The position numbers and the translations under genes are program-made. From the NCBI GenBank assembly GCA_021397835.1, contig JAJFZO010000286.1, forward strand, positions 48,501 through 112,500: a DNA stretch of 64,000 bases, in the 5' to 3' direction. This document shows positions 1 through 11,900 of the stretch, piece by piece. How positions within the stretch are numbered: the stretch's first letter is position 1; each line of letters opens with the position of its first letter. The notes under the pieces were generated by a model, which saw only the letters and a list, made by a program, of their open reading frames with translations, ran no database searches and was not told the origin of the DNA. The stretch comes from Moringa oleifera (Eukaryota > Streptophyta > Magnoliopsida > Brassicales > Moringaceae).

Positions 1-61
1 TAAAACAATAAACCCACCGATCACACATCTCAGCTTTGCAGGCTCGTTCTGGGAGACAACC

Positions 62-3000
62 ATGGGTTTCTCCAGGTGGGCTTTTGTTGTTTTCATTCTT
101 CAACTTCTTAATCCAGTGCTCGTGCTGTCTTCCTCTTCTGTAACCTCAAATGGGTTGTCTGGATTTTCCATCAACTTCCTCGATTTGGCCAAGAAACAAC
201 AAGTTTTTGATTGGATGGTGGGTCTCAGGAGGCGGATACATCAATACCCTGAATTGGGTTACCAGGAATTCGAGACCAGTAAACTTGTTAGAGCGGAACT
301 GGATAAACTGGGTATTCCTTACAAATATCCAGTTGCAGTCACCGGTGTTGTTGGCTTTATTGGGACTGGTCAACCACCTTTTGTGGCCATACGAGCAGAT
401 ATGGATGCTCTGCCTATGCAGGTTTGATTAATTGACGATTAATCTCATCTGTGTCTAATTAATCAGCAATAACGAAGTTGATCATTCTGATTTTGTTGAA
501 AAGCTGTATTTTTATAATTGTTGGATTTCTGAGAAGTGATATTTCTGGATGATTTTAGATTGTTAGGATGTGATAGGTTTCTGGTGCAAAATTAAGGTTA
601 ATTCCCCTAGAACGGGCTGATTTTGGCGAACTTTTGTATTACCTAATTGATTTAAGCTTATAGAAGGTGGTGGTTTACTTGCTGGATACTGCATGATGAT
701 TTGTGAGACTTTGAATTGTATAGGAAATGGTGGAATGGGAGCACAAGAGTAAAATACCTGGGAAGATGCATGCTTGTGGTCATGATGCCCATACTGCAAT
801 GCTTCTTGGAGCTGCAAAGCTGCTTCAAGACCATCGTGAAGAGCTCAAGGTTTGTTGCCTTGTTCTTCTGTTAATTTTTATTCCATTGTACACAAATTGT
901 CACAATAGTTTGCTTCTCGTGAATCACTACTCTCGTGATCATGCTAGAGTGCGTATCTCCACAATCTATTGTTGTAATCTATACTTCATGGTCTTCATCA
1001 AGCAAATCTTTTAATACCATGTATATCGACTTGATGTTTTATTCTTCTCGATTTTCCAGTCTGTCTTTTTCATTTTATGGCTGTAGCAAATAGTAAAGAT
1101 ACTGTATTTTTCCAAAGAAGAAAATACTATATAGATCATCATGGCTGTGTGCCATATTTGTCCTACCCCCAGCCATCCAACAGCAAAACAGAAACTTCAT
1201 GCATTGATATTAAGCATATGCTCTCATAAATTAGTTTGATCTTCAAACTTACTAGGAGTTATGCATGCCTTTCCTGGTACAGCTGACAGGCTATACTACT
1301 CTGGTCGATCATTTTTAATCCTTCATGTTTTGAGAATCAGATTATTTTTTTACAGTTTCAATTAGGCTGAGGCATAAACTGTCTCCAGAATAAGTTGGTG
1401 GTCCAGTGCAGCATATTATGTCTTAAGGTTTCTTAAACTAAACTTCATTGTCTTTAAAGTGATTGAGACCTCGGAGCAACAATTACCCAAGAAAAAAGAA
1501 AATTTAATTTTCTTTATGAAGCATGGTCCATAACTTTTCCGAAAGTTCAGTAGTTGTTAAAGTGAGATACCATTAAATTGACCTGAAATCTTGCGATAAC
1601 TCAGTCAAAAAGCATTATGCAAACAAGACATTCTCTGGTGACTCTGTGGTGGTCCACTGTGACTGTATTTCATTGTTCATCTTTTTTTCTTCGCTATCAA
1701 ATTTATTTCCTTTTGTTAAATATGAACTGTATACTCCTACACCTTGTCCATTGTTTATGGAAACGATAGACTGCAAATCTACTAGAAAGTAACAGTGTCC
1801 TCTTTCATTTTAAATCTGTTGCAATCCCTTTCATTGTGCAGTAAAATGGAAAAGTACAAACAATGAAAATGATACAATTGAAAATTCCATGAAAACATCT
1901 CTTGCCCCTTGAAAGTTTGCATGAATTTGAACTTATTTCTCTTATCAAGAATTGATATCATCCACTTTGTGGTCTTTCATTAGGGTACAGTTGTTCTTGT
2001 TTTCCAACCGGCTGAGGAAGGAGGTGGAGGTGCAAAGAGCATCGTAGATACAGGAGTATTGGAGAACGTTAGTGCTATCTTTGGGTTGCATATTGCACAT
2101 AATGTACCTGTAGGTCAAGTTGCCTCCAGGCCAGGTCCTATGTTGGCTGCAAGTGGATTCTTTGAAGCAGTAATAAGTGGAAAAGGGGGTCATGCAGCCA
2201 TTCCTCAGCATTCGATTGACCCAGTATTAGCAGCTTCCAATGTGATTGTTAGCTTACAACATCTTGTTTCGCGTGAAGCTGATCCACTGGACTCACAGGT
2301 ACTTTCCATCCTTTCTGCAGGCTCTTATGTTTCTATCTTTTGCTTCCTGTACTGAATTAAGGAATTGAGCTGTCCTTTAAGCCTTTTACTTACTGTTCTT
2401 GTAAACTTAAGCTGATTCCTGGTTCGGCTTGGGACCCTAGTTGTGTCTTATTCTCCTTCTGCTCACCAAAAAGTTAAGCCAGATCAAATTAGAGAGCGAC
2501 CAAAATTTTAATGAAAAAATTAATTAGTTGGAGTTGCTTCTTAGTAGAAGAAACATTTTAGGTACACCTGTTTCATCAAAGTGACTATCACACTAATCTG
2601 AAACTCTTATGAGTTTTTTTTAGTGCCTGAAGACAGTTTTATTATCTCTTACTTTCTCTGCTAATTGCAGAGAAAAATACTACCTTGATAAACGGAAGAG
2701 AAATAGTATGACATGAATTCATATTTGCTCATGAAGGACAGTTGGTCTCATGGTGAATCTGGGTGTTTCATAAAAGATGGTTTTAATTAGAAGATCCCAA
2801 GTTAATAACACATCATATTTATTCTTCATAAGGAACTGGCAGTCTGTACTAAGGGATCGTTGTTCTTGATACAATAATTAATAGGAGAATTAGATCAAGA
2901 TGTACTGGCAAAATATAATCCCAAAAGTCAAATGCCGGTGCAATGCTACCTAAACCACTGATCTACCAGTGATAGTAGGGATTCTTCAAACCATCAAAAT

Positions 3001-3867
3001 TTGTTGAAATTTTATTGGAAAAACTCGGTAGATTTATGTACTTCTCTAAGTTTCATTTATTCTGTTAACATGTTTTCTAGTACTGCAGTGCTGCTCTGAG
3101 TCCAACCAGCATAAGTCTTTCATTTTTCAGGTGGTGACGGTAGCAAAATTTCAAGGAGGTGGTGCATTCAATGTCATTCCTGATTCCGTTACAATTGGTG
3201 GCACCTTTAGGACATTTTCGAGGGAAAGCCTAACTCAACTTAGGCAGCGAATTGAGCAGGTAGGTGACATTATTCCAAACAGTTAAATTACTAGTTAATG
3301 ACTTCTAAATTAATGGGTCACCTGCAGGTTGAAAATTTGTTTTGTTCTCCTCTAACTAAAGCGGTTCTCTACCCATAGTTGCTAAATTTATCTTACCATC
3401 TTTTAAAAACATTTTCATTTTGTGTCCACAATCACTAAAAGACACTGCTTCACTAACAGGTTATCACCGGGCAAGCTGCTGTTCAGAGGTGTAATGCAAC
3501 TGTTAATTTCTTTGAAGATGAGAAGCCTTTTTTCCCTCCTACCATAAATTATAAAGACTTGCATAAATACTTCCAGAATGTTGCTAGAGATGTGCTTGGC
3601 ATTGATAAAGTTCACGAAATCAAACCAGTGATGGGATCTGAGGATTTTGCATTTTACCAAGAGGTAATGCCAGGATACTTCTTCTTTCTGGGAATGCAGA
3701 ATGAGACCCAGCCAGCACTTCACTCGGTACACTCACCATACTTTGAGATTAATGAAGATGCACTTCCTTATGGTGCTGCACTTCATGCATCATTGGCTAC
3801 AAGGTATCTTCTTGAATCCCAGCAGCAGGTACCTTTGCCCGAGGTAATGCACAAGGATGAACTCTAA
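62..3867 (+). CDS. IAA-amino acid hydrolase, ILR1/IAR3-like (M20D amidohydrolase)
   Basis: Five exons read as one 445-residue frame: 62-421, 724-849, 1984-2298, 3131-3259, 3460-3867; every junction is GT-AG and in phase 0. The family (ILR1, IAR3, ILL) hydrolyses IAA- or jasmonoyl-amino acid conjugates in the ER lumen, releasing free hormone. Seen here: an N-terminal hydrophobic signal peptide (about residues 1-23), the metal-ligand motif CGHDAH (Cys138, His140), PAEEG (Glu173/174), GLH (His198), GSEDFAFY (about 369-376), HSVHSP (His401 region) and a C-terminal KDEL for ER retention. All five expected metal ligands are present and the length is normal, so the enzyme looks intact. The ATG at 62 is followed directly by the signal peptide; only 61 bases of leader are in the window. 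Introns 2 and 3 (1134 and 832 bp) show no recognisable elements. Which family member it is (IAR3 or ILL) cannot be decided by eye. Confidence 0.95.
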
Positions 3868-5955
3868 GGTGCTTTTTTTAAACTGTCGTCATTGGGTTGT
3901 TGCTTTTTTACTGCATTAATTGTAAATATGATCTATCATTCTGTTTGAACCGTCTTAGTCATATCACAATTAAGCAGTATCTTATTTCTTTTCTGCCATA
4001 GGATGAGGAAGGAAATCATGACTTGTCATGTATCAATTCATAATAACAAGTTCAATGTTCAATCTAATGCAAACTATCTTTGACCAATATTCTCTTAGCC
4101 TTTATTGATGACAAATAGTATTTAGCATAACATGATTCCTTCCAATGTTTTGATTAATAGCCTGAAGATGAAAAGTTCAAACTTTGTTAACGATAATAGT
4201 AGTTTCCTTCACATAGTAGTTTCCTGAAGGATGAAGTTTTCTGAATCTTAAATACAGTCTCTCCAAGCCTCTCAATTTTCTCTGAGCTTTGCACTCTCTT
4301 GAAATGCCTTAACTGAGAGTCCTGAAAAACCTTTTTCACTAAAATAGATATCTTTGTTATCCTAGAAAGTTCACAGGTTCGCACAGCTTAATTTTCTAGA
4401 GTATGTAGTACATCAAAGTCGGTGCCTCTAAAAATCAAAGCTTTTTCCTTTATAAAATCAAACTTTGTTTGCGTAGAGAGACTAGAAAGCAGAATCCTAT
4501 TCATTGCCTCAAAACAAGTTTCAACATAATTAGTAAATATGCTCATTAAGGTTTCAGAGGATGTATTCACCAAAGCCAAAAGGGATGCTTTACAATATAT
4601 AGAACCCACATGTTAAAGAATTTTCATTGGATTTACACTTTACACTTCTTGCAAGTTATGCAAAGTTGAGATTTACACTTTACACTTCTTGCAAGTTATG
4701 CAAAGTTGAGAAGTTCACTGGATTGATGTAATTTAAATTTTTTTATGTCTATGTTTTCTCAAATTAATATTAAATAAAGTTATTTAAAAAAATTAAAAAT
4801 CATTCAAATCAAATTGCCCTGAATCAAATTGAGTAATTTTATTAATTTGAAACGATTTTAAAAAAATACAAATCATATTAGTATTTGATTTTCTAAAAAA
4901 TTAAATCACATTAGATTTAATAAAAATTTAATTTTTTTATTTTCATCACTTTTTAAAAGCTCAAGCTCAAATAATTTTCATTCAAAGTTTTTTTCACAAA
5001 ATAAATAAATAAATAAATTTATTATGTGATACAAATTATAAACTCTTAAATTTATCATAGCTCTTTGTTTTCTTATGTGCAATTTATTGAATTACTTTTC
5101 ATTCACAAAAAATCAAGTTTAATCAACCACAATAGATTTTCAACTTCAAATTGATTATCATTAATATTTAAAATTTTTCATTTATAATAAATTAATATTA
5201 CTTGTATTTACTTTAAAAATACATTAATAAATTAAATTACATCAAATCATATCATGTTTTATTATATGATTTATTATAATTTATATTATTTAAATCAAAC
5301 TGCACAGTTAAAAATAATCAATAAACCATACCAATAATTTGATGCGTTAAAAAAATAAACATAAATCGATAATATGGCACTGCAAACACCTTAGTATCAA
5401 ACTTCCCCTACTGCTTCCAGGTCAAACTTTGCTTCCTCCTACCTAAAACATCAAGTACGAATTTGACACAGCATACCCAAACCAAGTGCATTGAAAAAAA
5501 TTGCTCAACCAAGGATAGCTTGCTTTTGAATTCCCAACCAGATACTTTTCTCAACACAAACACTTTGCAAAAGTTTATATATATGTATTTTAGCAATGAA
5601 GTTGTAACCTAAGGGTGAACTGCTGCAAGTTTCCACAGAGGGTCCCTATTTGAGGGCTGAACTAATAAACTAATTTTAAACACAGCTGAGAATCACCTAC
5701 ATACCACGAGCTGCCTTCTTTCAACCCAGCACTGGGAGCTGAACATGTCAATAACAATCTAAAGAACCTTAACCTTCCAAATTCAGCCTTAGGCAGAGTG
5801 AGGAAGCTCAAACCTTGGAAAAGAAATATGAGCTGCCTTATTTGCAAAGCAGCACTCTGATTGTCACCCAACTTTCAGATACCATCAGAAAATACAACGC
5901 TGGGCAGAGACAGCCTGTGAACCTCATAACTGAAAAGTATAGGCTATAAACGTGG
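3868..5955. other. Convergent intergenic region, AT-rich
   Basis: Shared 3' flank of the amidohydrolase (+) and the RNA methyltransferase (-). It contains a perfect 40-bp direct duplication (4630-4709) and a very AT-rich stretch (about 4730-5390). The open frames on the minus strand here are short and resemble nothing I know; I see no gene. Confidence 0.7.
4630..4709. repeat. Two perfect copies of a 40-bp direct repeat
   Basis: The unit beginning GATTTACACTTTACACTT occupies 4630-4669 and is repeated without change at 4670-4709. The identity of the copies points to a recent local duplication. No function is suggested. Confidence 0.9.
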
Positions 5956-8900
5956 TCAACGAAGCTCTAACAAGCACACGCACTCAATATGAGGCGTGTG
6001 AGGGAACATATCTACTGGCTGTATGCTTTTGAGTTCGTAACATCCCTTTATATTTTGCTCCACCTGCATAGGGATTTCAGTTAAGAAACAGAGAGTTGAG
6101 GAAACACAAGAGCCATTGGAAAAAAACTAATACATACCACATCATGACAAAGGTAATCCAGATCACGCGCACATGTGGCAGGATTACATGACACATAAAC
6201 AATGCGTGGGGCCTGAAGCTTTAGTAGAAATTTAATCAGCTTCATATGCATACCCGGACGGTTGGGATCTGCAAACATTATCAACATATGAGAAGCATAT
6301 TTGACAAGCCTCCAAATTACACATTTTGAAGATGCCACAAGCTATCTTTCAACAGTGTCAAACATAGGAGAATATCGTTTTGTAGCCCCATGACTTGAGA
6401 CAACGAGCTAAAAATACATGCATAGAATATCACCGTGTTTAATTAAATGAGATTGAAAAATATACATGGTTAAACTGCCACACTTCATGCTAACAATGTA
6501 TAGAGACTTCTTATTTGCACAGCATCTAAAATCATATTCCGAAGATGTCATCAGTAATAAGCATCTTATATCTATTTCATTTAAGTAGCATCTTCCAAAA
6601 TTTGGAATTCAAATACATGGACAGTAGCATTTATGTTCCCAAAAATAAGAACATTAGAGAAGCAACTGTTTCAAGGCCAAGAACCAGCAAAACCTGCTAA
6701 CTTATTTTCTATCCATCAGTCGAACTCATGCAAAATATAATTTTCTGATTGAGACCAGCAGTTTGGTCAATTGACATCACTATATGATTTTGTTAAATAA
6801 GATCAGCAATTCCTCCGACCAGATTGCTTCACCAATACTAGCATGTGCACACATACCAGAAGCACACATGCAGATAAAAACATGGAGGGGTTAGATATCT
6901 ACATTGTCATACTTCAATTTTGCTCATTTTATTTTATTATTAATTTCTACCCTACCTTCCATTTTCTTTTTTTCCTTTTTTTTTTTAAACAGAGAATTGT
7001 TTATTGTTCATCGCAAGAAGGGGGTGCCACCTAATAACAAAAGCTAGTTACAAGTTATCTAAACTTGCTGTGAGGTTCTCGTGGCTATCAAAAGATGAAT
7101 TGATGAACCAAAGTCTAGAAGGTTAAGCCAGGAAACTCCTGTTGAACACTGCAGTCGATTTCTTCCAAGATAGCGTGTGTTCAATGGTTGAAATATATTA
7201 TTTATAGCTAAGTTAAGAAGGCATCTAAAAAAGAAAATAACCTGAAATGACAATGTCAGGCTTCGGGAAGTCATTGCCAAAATTTTCGCCAATTTTGTTA
7301 AGATCCCCTTGGAGAAATGTTGCATTACTTATACCATTCAGCTTGGCATTTCGGCGAGCATCAGAAATAGCTTGAGGAACTACTTCATAGCCAAAAACAT
7401 GCTTAACCCTGGCTAAATTAAAAGAACAAACTCAAACATGATGTTAATTACTTGTATTCTAATTTTGGAGCCAAACGAAGAAGAGTCACCTTCTGGCAAG
7501 TGTCAGACCAATGGTGCCAGTTCCACAGAAAAGGTCAAGAACAATTTCTGAGCCATCTCGTCTGAGACCAGCACAATCTTCAATGAGTTTATATAGAACT
7601 TCTGCCTAAACATTGTAAATTTTTTTTCATTTCCTGTCATGTTTAGCACTGAAAAACACAATGGGAATTCTAGCTGGGGAGAATGGAAATATAATAGGTA
7701 TCAAATAGGACCCAGTTGTAGTTTATCAAAAAAAAAAAAAAAAAAAGTAGGACTCAGCTGTAGATTTAATTATCATTTTGCATACCTGTAGAGTATTTGT
7801 CTGGAAAAAAGAGTTGGCTGAAATCTGAAAAGTAAGGCCTCTTAAGGTCTCAGTGATGGTAGCTTTCCCATATAGAGTATATTCCTCCTCCCCAACAGAT
7901 GTGTTGCCAACAGAAGTATTTACATTATTCATGATGCTTACCTGTTAATCATCAAGAGGAGGATGGGTGGCAAAGAAAATGGGTAAACAAAAAAGAATTG
8001 AAAAGATTATACTCAAAATATCTGCTGACATTTCTACATGAATAATGCTATATTCAGCTCAGTGGTGCCAGTGTAACAAAGCAAACAGTTTTTCAAAAAG
8101 AATCATTCATATAGTGCTAAATATGTATGCCTTTCATTTCCACCAGATATCAAATAAAGTAGCTTCTAAAGATCATGGAGACTAATATGCCCGAGAGAAA
8201 AATAAATACATAAATAAATATGAGCAGAAAACATGAAACAATACCCAACATACATTTATTGAGACCCAAAGTTTTAAGTGCTTTCTTCTATCAAAAAAGT
8301 TTTAAGTGATTGCACGATGTCAACAATAACTTCCAATCACATGGGCTAAATTAAGGGGAAACAAGAGCCTGACAAAAAATCCACCCTGCAAGACATAAAC
8401 ATTGGAAAAAAGACTTTTTTGCACTTATATTCTGGCAATGTTTGCACATGAAAACTTAAAAGACCCCACAAGAAGTTAGAAATAATATGTAATTTGTATT
8501 GCTCTTATTCATTAATAGAGATCCCATGGAAACAAGACCACCATTCTCCAATTCTCATAACTGAAAGTAAAGAGACATGCTTATTGATAGAGGTAATGCA
8601 AAGTTGGCTGGCTAGTTCCAAGAATAAAAAATTTGAAGGTAATAAGTAAAATATAAACAAATGTTTAAATTCATATACAAACCACTTCAGGGATAGCTGA
8701 AATTTTGTCAATAAGGGGCTTCAGCAGCTCTGGCTTGTATGATGAGGTCACAAAGTTAACCATAAGTTCTTGCAAACCAGTCTCCACATCCCTTAAGACA
8801 AATCATAATTATTGAATATTAAGGGAAAGCTCAGAGAACAAAAGAGCTGAAACCATCATATACTTATGATGTAAATAATTAAGAAGAAAAAATTAGTAGC

Positions 8901-11900
8901 TGCATGTTGAGTTAGACATGTGCATTTTCCCATGGAAACAAAAAGCAATGACAAAAAGGTAAGCTGCAGGCATTATGTCGTCTTAAGACTAATATTTACA
9001 TCATTCATTTTGGTCAAATATTGAACGACTTTTCATTGAACATGTACAGTGTCCTCAACAAACGATGGTTTTTTTGAGTTTTCATGGTTTCATAACCCAG
9101 TTTTTTAATGCAACTTACGTCTTTCTGTCAGCTGATTTGATTTTCAGATTCTTCAAGATTTCAAGTGCATCTCAACATTTCATTAATTTTATTGAATTGG
9201 CTTATAAGTGGGTTTTGACACAGAATAGCTAAAGGGGAAGATTGTACATGTCATGGCTCCTATATTAATAGCTCCTACATATAGAGTGTTGGCTATTGCA
9301 GTAGACAAAATAATTGTATTCTCTGTGAGCTTTTGTAAGAAGTGCCTTGGGTTTTATTGGGGAAATTCATAAAGGGACACTATCTCAATTCGGTCATGGT
9401 TTGGCAGCTCAAATATGTGTTCTCTCTTATGTAATAGTTCAGTTCATACTTAGAAATAGTTAAAGTGAATCTGAAATTTTAAATTCCTCATTGTGTTTCT
9501 TAATTCATATTAATGCTTTATGTCAAGTTTATTAGTGATATGCAGAAACCAATTCACCTTATATGTTTCTTATTGGGTCCATTATTTATTTTTGCCTAAA
9601 GAGTTTCATAGGATCGTCAATCTATGTTTCCTCACATAAATACACCTTCTTCTATTTCACCATGTATTCACTGGGTAGTAACAAAGGTTTTCTAGGTTGC
9701 AAGTGCTTGTAGTTTGCAAGCAAATCACTTTGTCTGCTACTGTTACAATGAGAACAACTACAAACAATATATATATATATATATACACAAAGAGAAAAAG
9801 ACACGCACGCGCGCAGGTGTGCACACACACATATATGTATATATAGTTATCCAATGAATTTCCATTGATGGACATTGAAGACTTTGAAGATGGAGAAACA
9901 AGCAAAAAGCAGAAGAGAGGTATACTTATTGCTACATATGTAAGGCCTATGTGTATATGTATAATAAGTTTATTCATTCGTATTTATTTAGATAAAACAA
10001 ATGCATGTAGGAGCCATGAACTTGCAAGATCACTGGGAAGCCAAAACAAAGGTGGTGATGTGGAAGCCGAAGAAGTCCAAGAAGATCTAGAAGATAAAGA
10101 AAAAGAGTTCAAAGATGATGCTAGCAATATGTTTTATTTGCTGCATGTTTTTAAACACCATAAAATAGGACCTAATGTTTTTCTATTTCAAATAGATTTA
10201 AATGAGGATAAGAACAATCTTTTTGTTTGGATTTTGAATTCATATTTTTAAGATATCTAGATAAGCATAATCTTAAGTTTGATTATTTCTTTTTTTTCCT
10301 GTAAATTGGATCTCCATCAATGAAATAAGTGAGCAATTTTAGACCCCAAAATGAATTAGAGCTATTATCTTGAGAGACTTTTTTTTTTTTTTTCAAAAAC
10401 AAAGCTAGCATTATATTAACTATAAGGCACCAAGGAGGCTGCATCCATGTGCAAAAAGTAAGTTAAATCCTATCTAGTAGTGAGGACATCTATGAACTTT
10501 ACAAGATCCCTCTCATTTACAAAAGAATCCCTCGTTACACATAATTTAAGTATATGAATCCATCTATTCTTTAACAACATTCCTTCAAAAGCCCTCTTGT
10601 TTCTCTCTCCCTACGATAGCCATAAGTTAAGAAGCGAGATCAATTTAGTAGCCTTCTTCTTCATCCCCCACAGCCCTTATACCTCCCGAGCCCGACATCA
10701 CCCAAGCTTGCCCCAACAAAGCCAACGCATTCTCCCAAATTTCTCTAGACCACCTACACTAAAGTATTACATGATCAACAGTTTTTGCTTGTTCTTTGCA
10801 TAAAAAACACCTATTTGAAAAAGTGAATCCATTTTCTTGCAGATTATCAAGGGTTAATGGTTTGCCCAAGCATCTTTCCATGTAAAAAAAACACCACTTT
10901 TGGAGGAGCTCCAACCCTCCAAATTAGTTTCCGAGGTATTCGATTCATCACTTGTCCTTCTTGAACATCAATGATTATCTTAAAGAGGGACTTGTCCGAA
11001 AATTATCTTGAAGACTTGTGAAATTTAAAAAACTCAAACACAATCCCTAAACAATTCCCACCTATCTCTCCGAAAAAATAAAAACTTTATACAAAATGAA
11101 TTCAAAAAATTGATGTACCGCAATTGCATCTCTAGTGTTTGATGGAACAAATTATTAGATGTGGGCTATTAAAATGAAAACCCACTTTGATGCACATGAT
11201 CTGGTATTGAACAAGTATATGAATTTTCATCATTGTCAGACAATCCAACTCTTGCACAAATCAAAAACCAAAAAAATAAGAAGCAAAGAAAATCAAAAGT
11301 AAGAGTAACATGGTTTGCAGTAGTCTCATCCACCAGAATAATGACATTGAAAACAATTAAGAAAACTTGGGATTTTTTGAAGTAAGAGTACAAAGAGAAT
11401 GAAAAGTCAAAGAAATACAAATGTTGAATTTGATCTAAGAATTTGAAATGCAGAAAATGAAAGAATCAATCAAGGAATATTCTAACAGATTTCTCGATAA
11501 GGCTCATTGGTATTGATTTTTTTGATTTTAAAATTGTTCGAAAGATCCTAATAATAATTTTTGAAAAGTTTAAGACTATAATTTCATCTTTGGAAATCTC
11601 TAAAGCTCTATGTGCAACAACAAAAATGGATAAAGTAGTAACAATCAAGTATTTCCACCTTGCTCCTATGGTTAAAAGTCAACCATACACAAAACAATTG
11701 TTGGTGAAGACCAGATACATGATGTCACAAGTATGGCCAATTAGGACACGTGAAAAATGTATGCAAATCCCAACAACAACAAAGAAAAGCTAAGAATGTT
11801 GCTGAACAACCTTAAGAGAAAGAACTATTTGTGGTATCATATTTTATTAATAGTAGCTCCTTAAAAAGTTGGCTTATAGATAATAGTTGTATAAACCATA

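Noticed and set aside
7408..7413. Methyltransferase acceptor at TTTAG|CC, four bases earlier (exon from 7412)
   Set aside because: It would read into TAA within three codons; the AG at 7410-7409 keeps the frame and gives the expected RVKHVFGYE.
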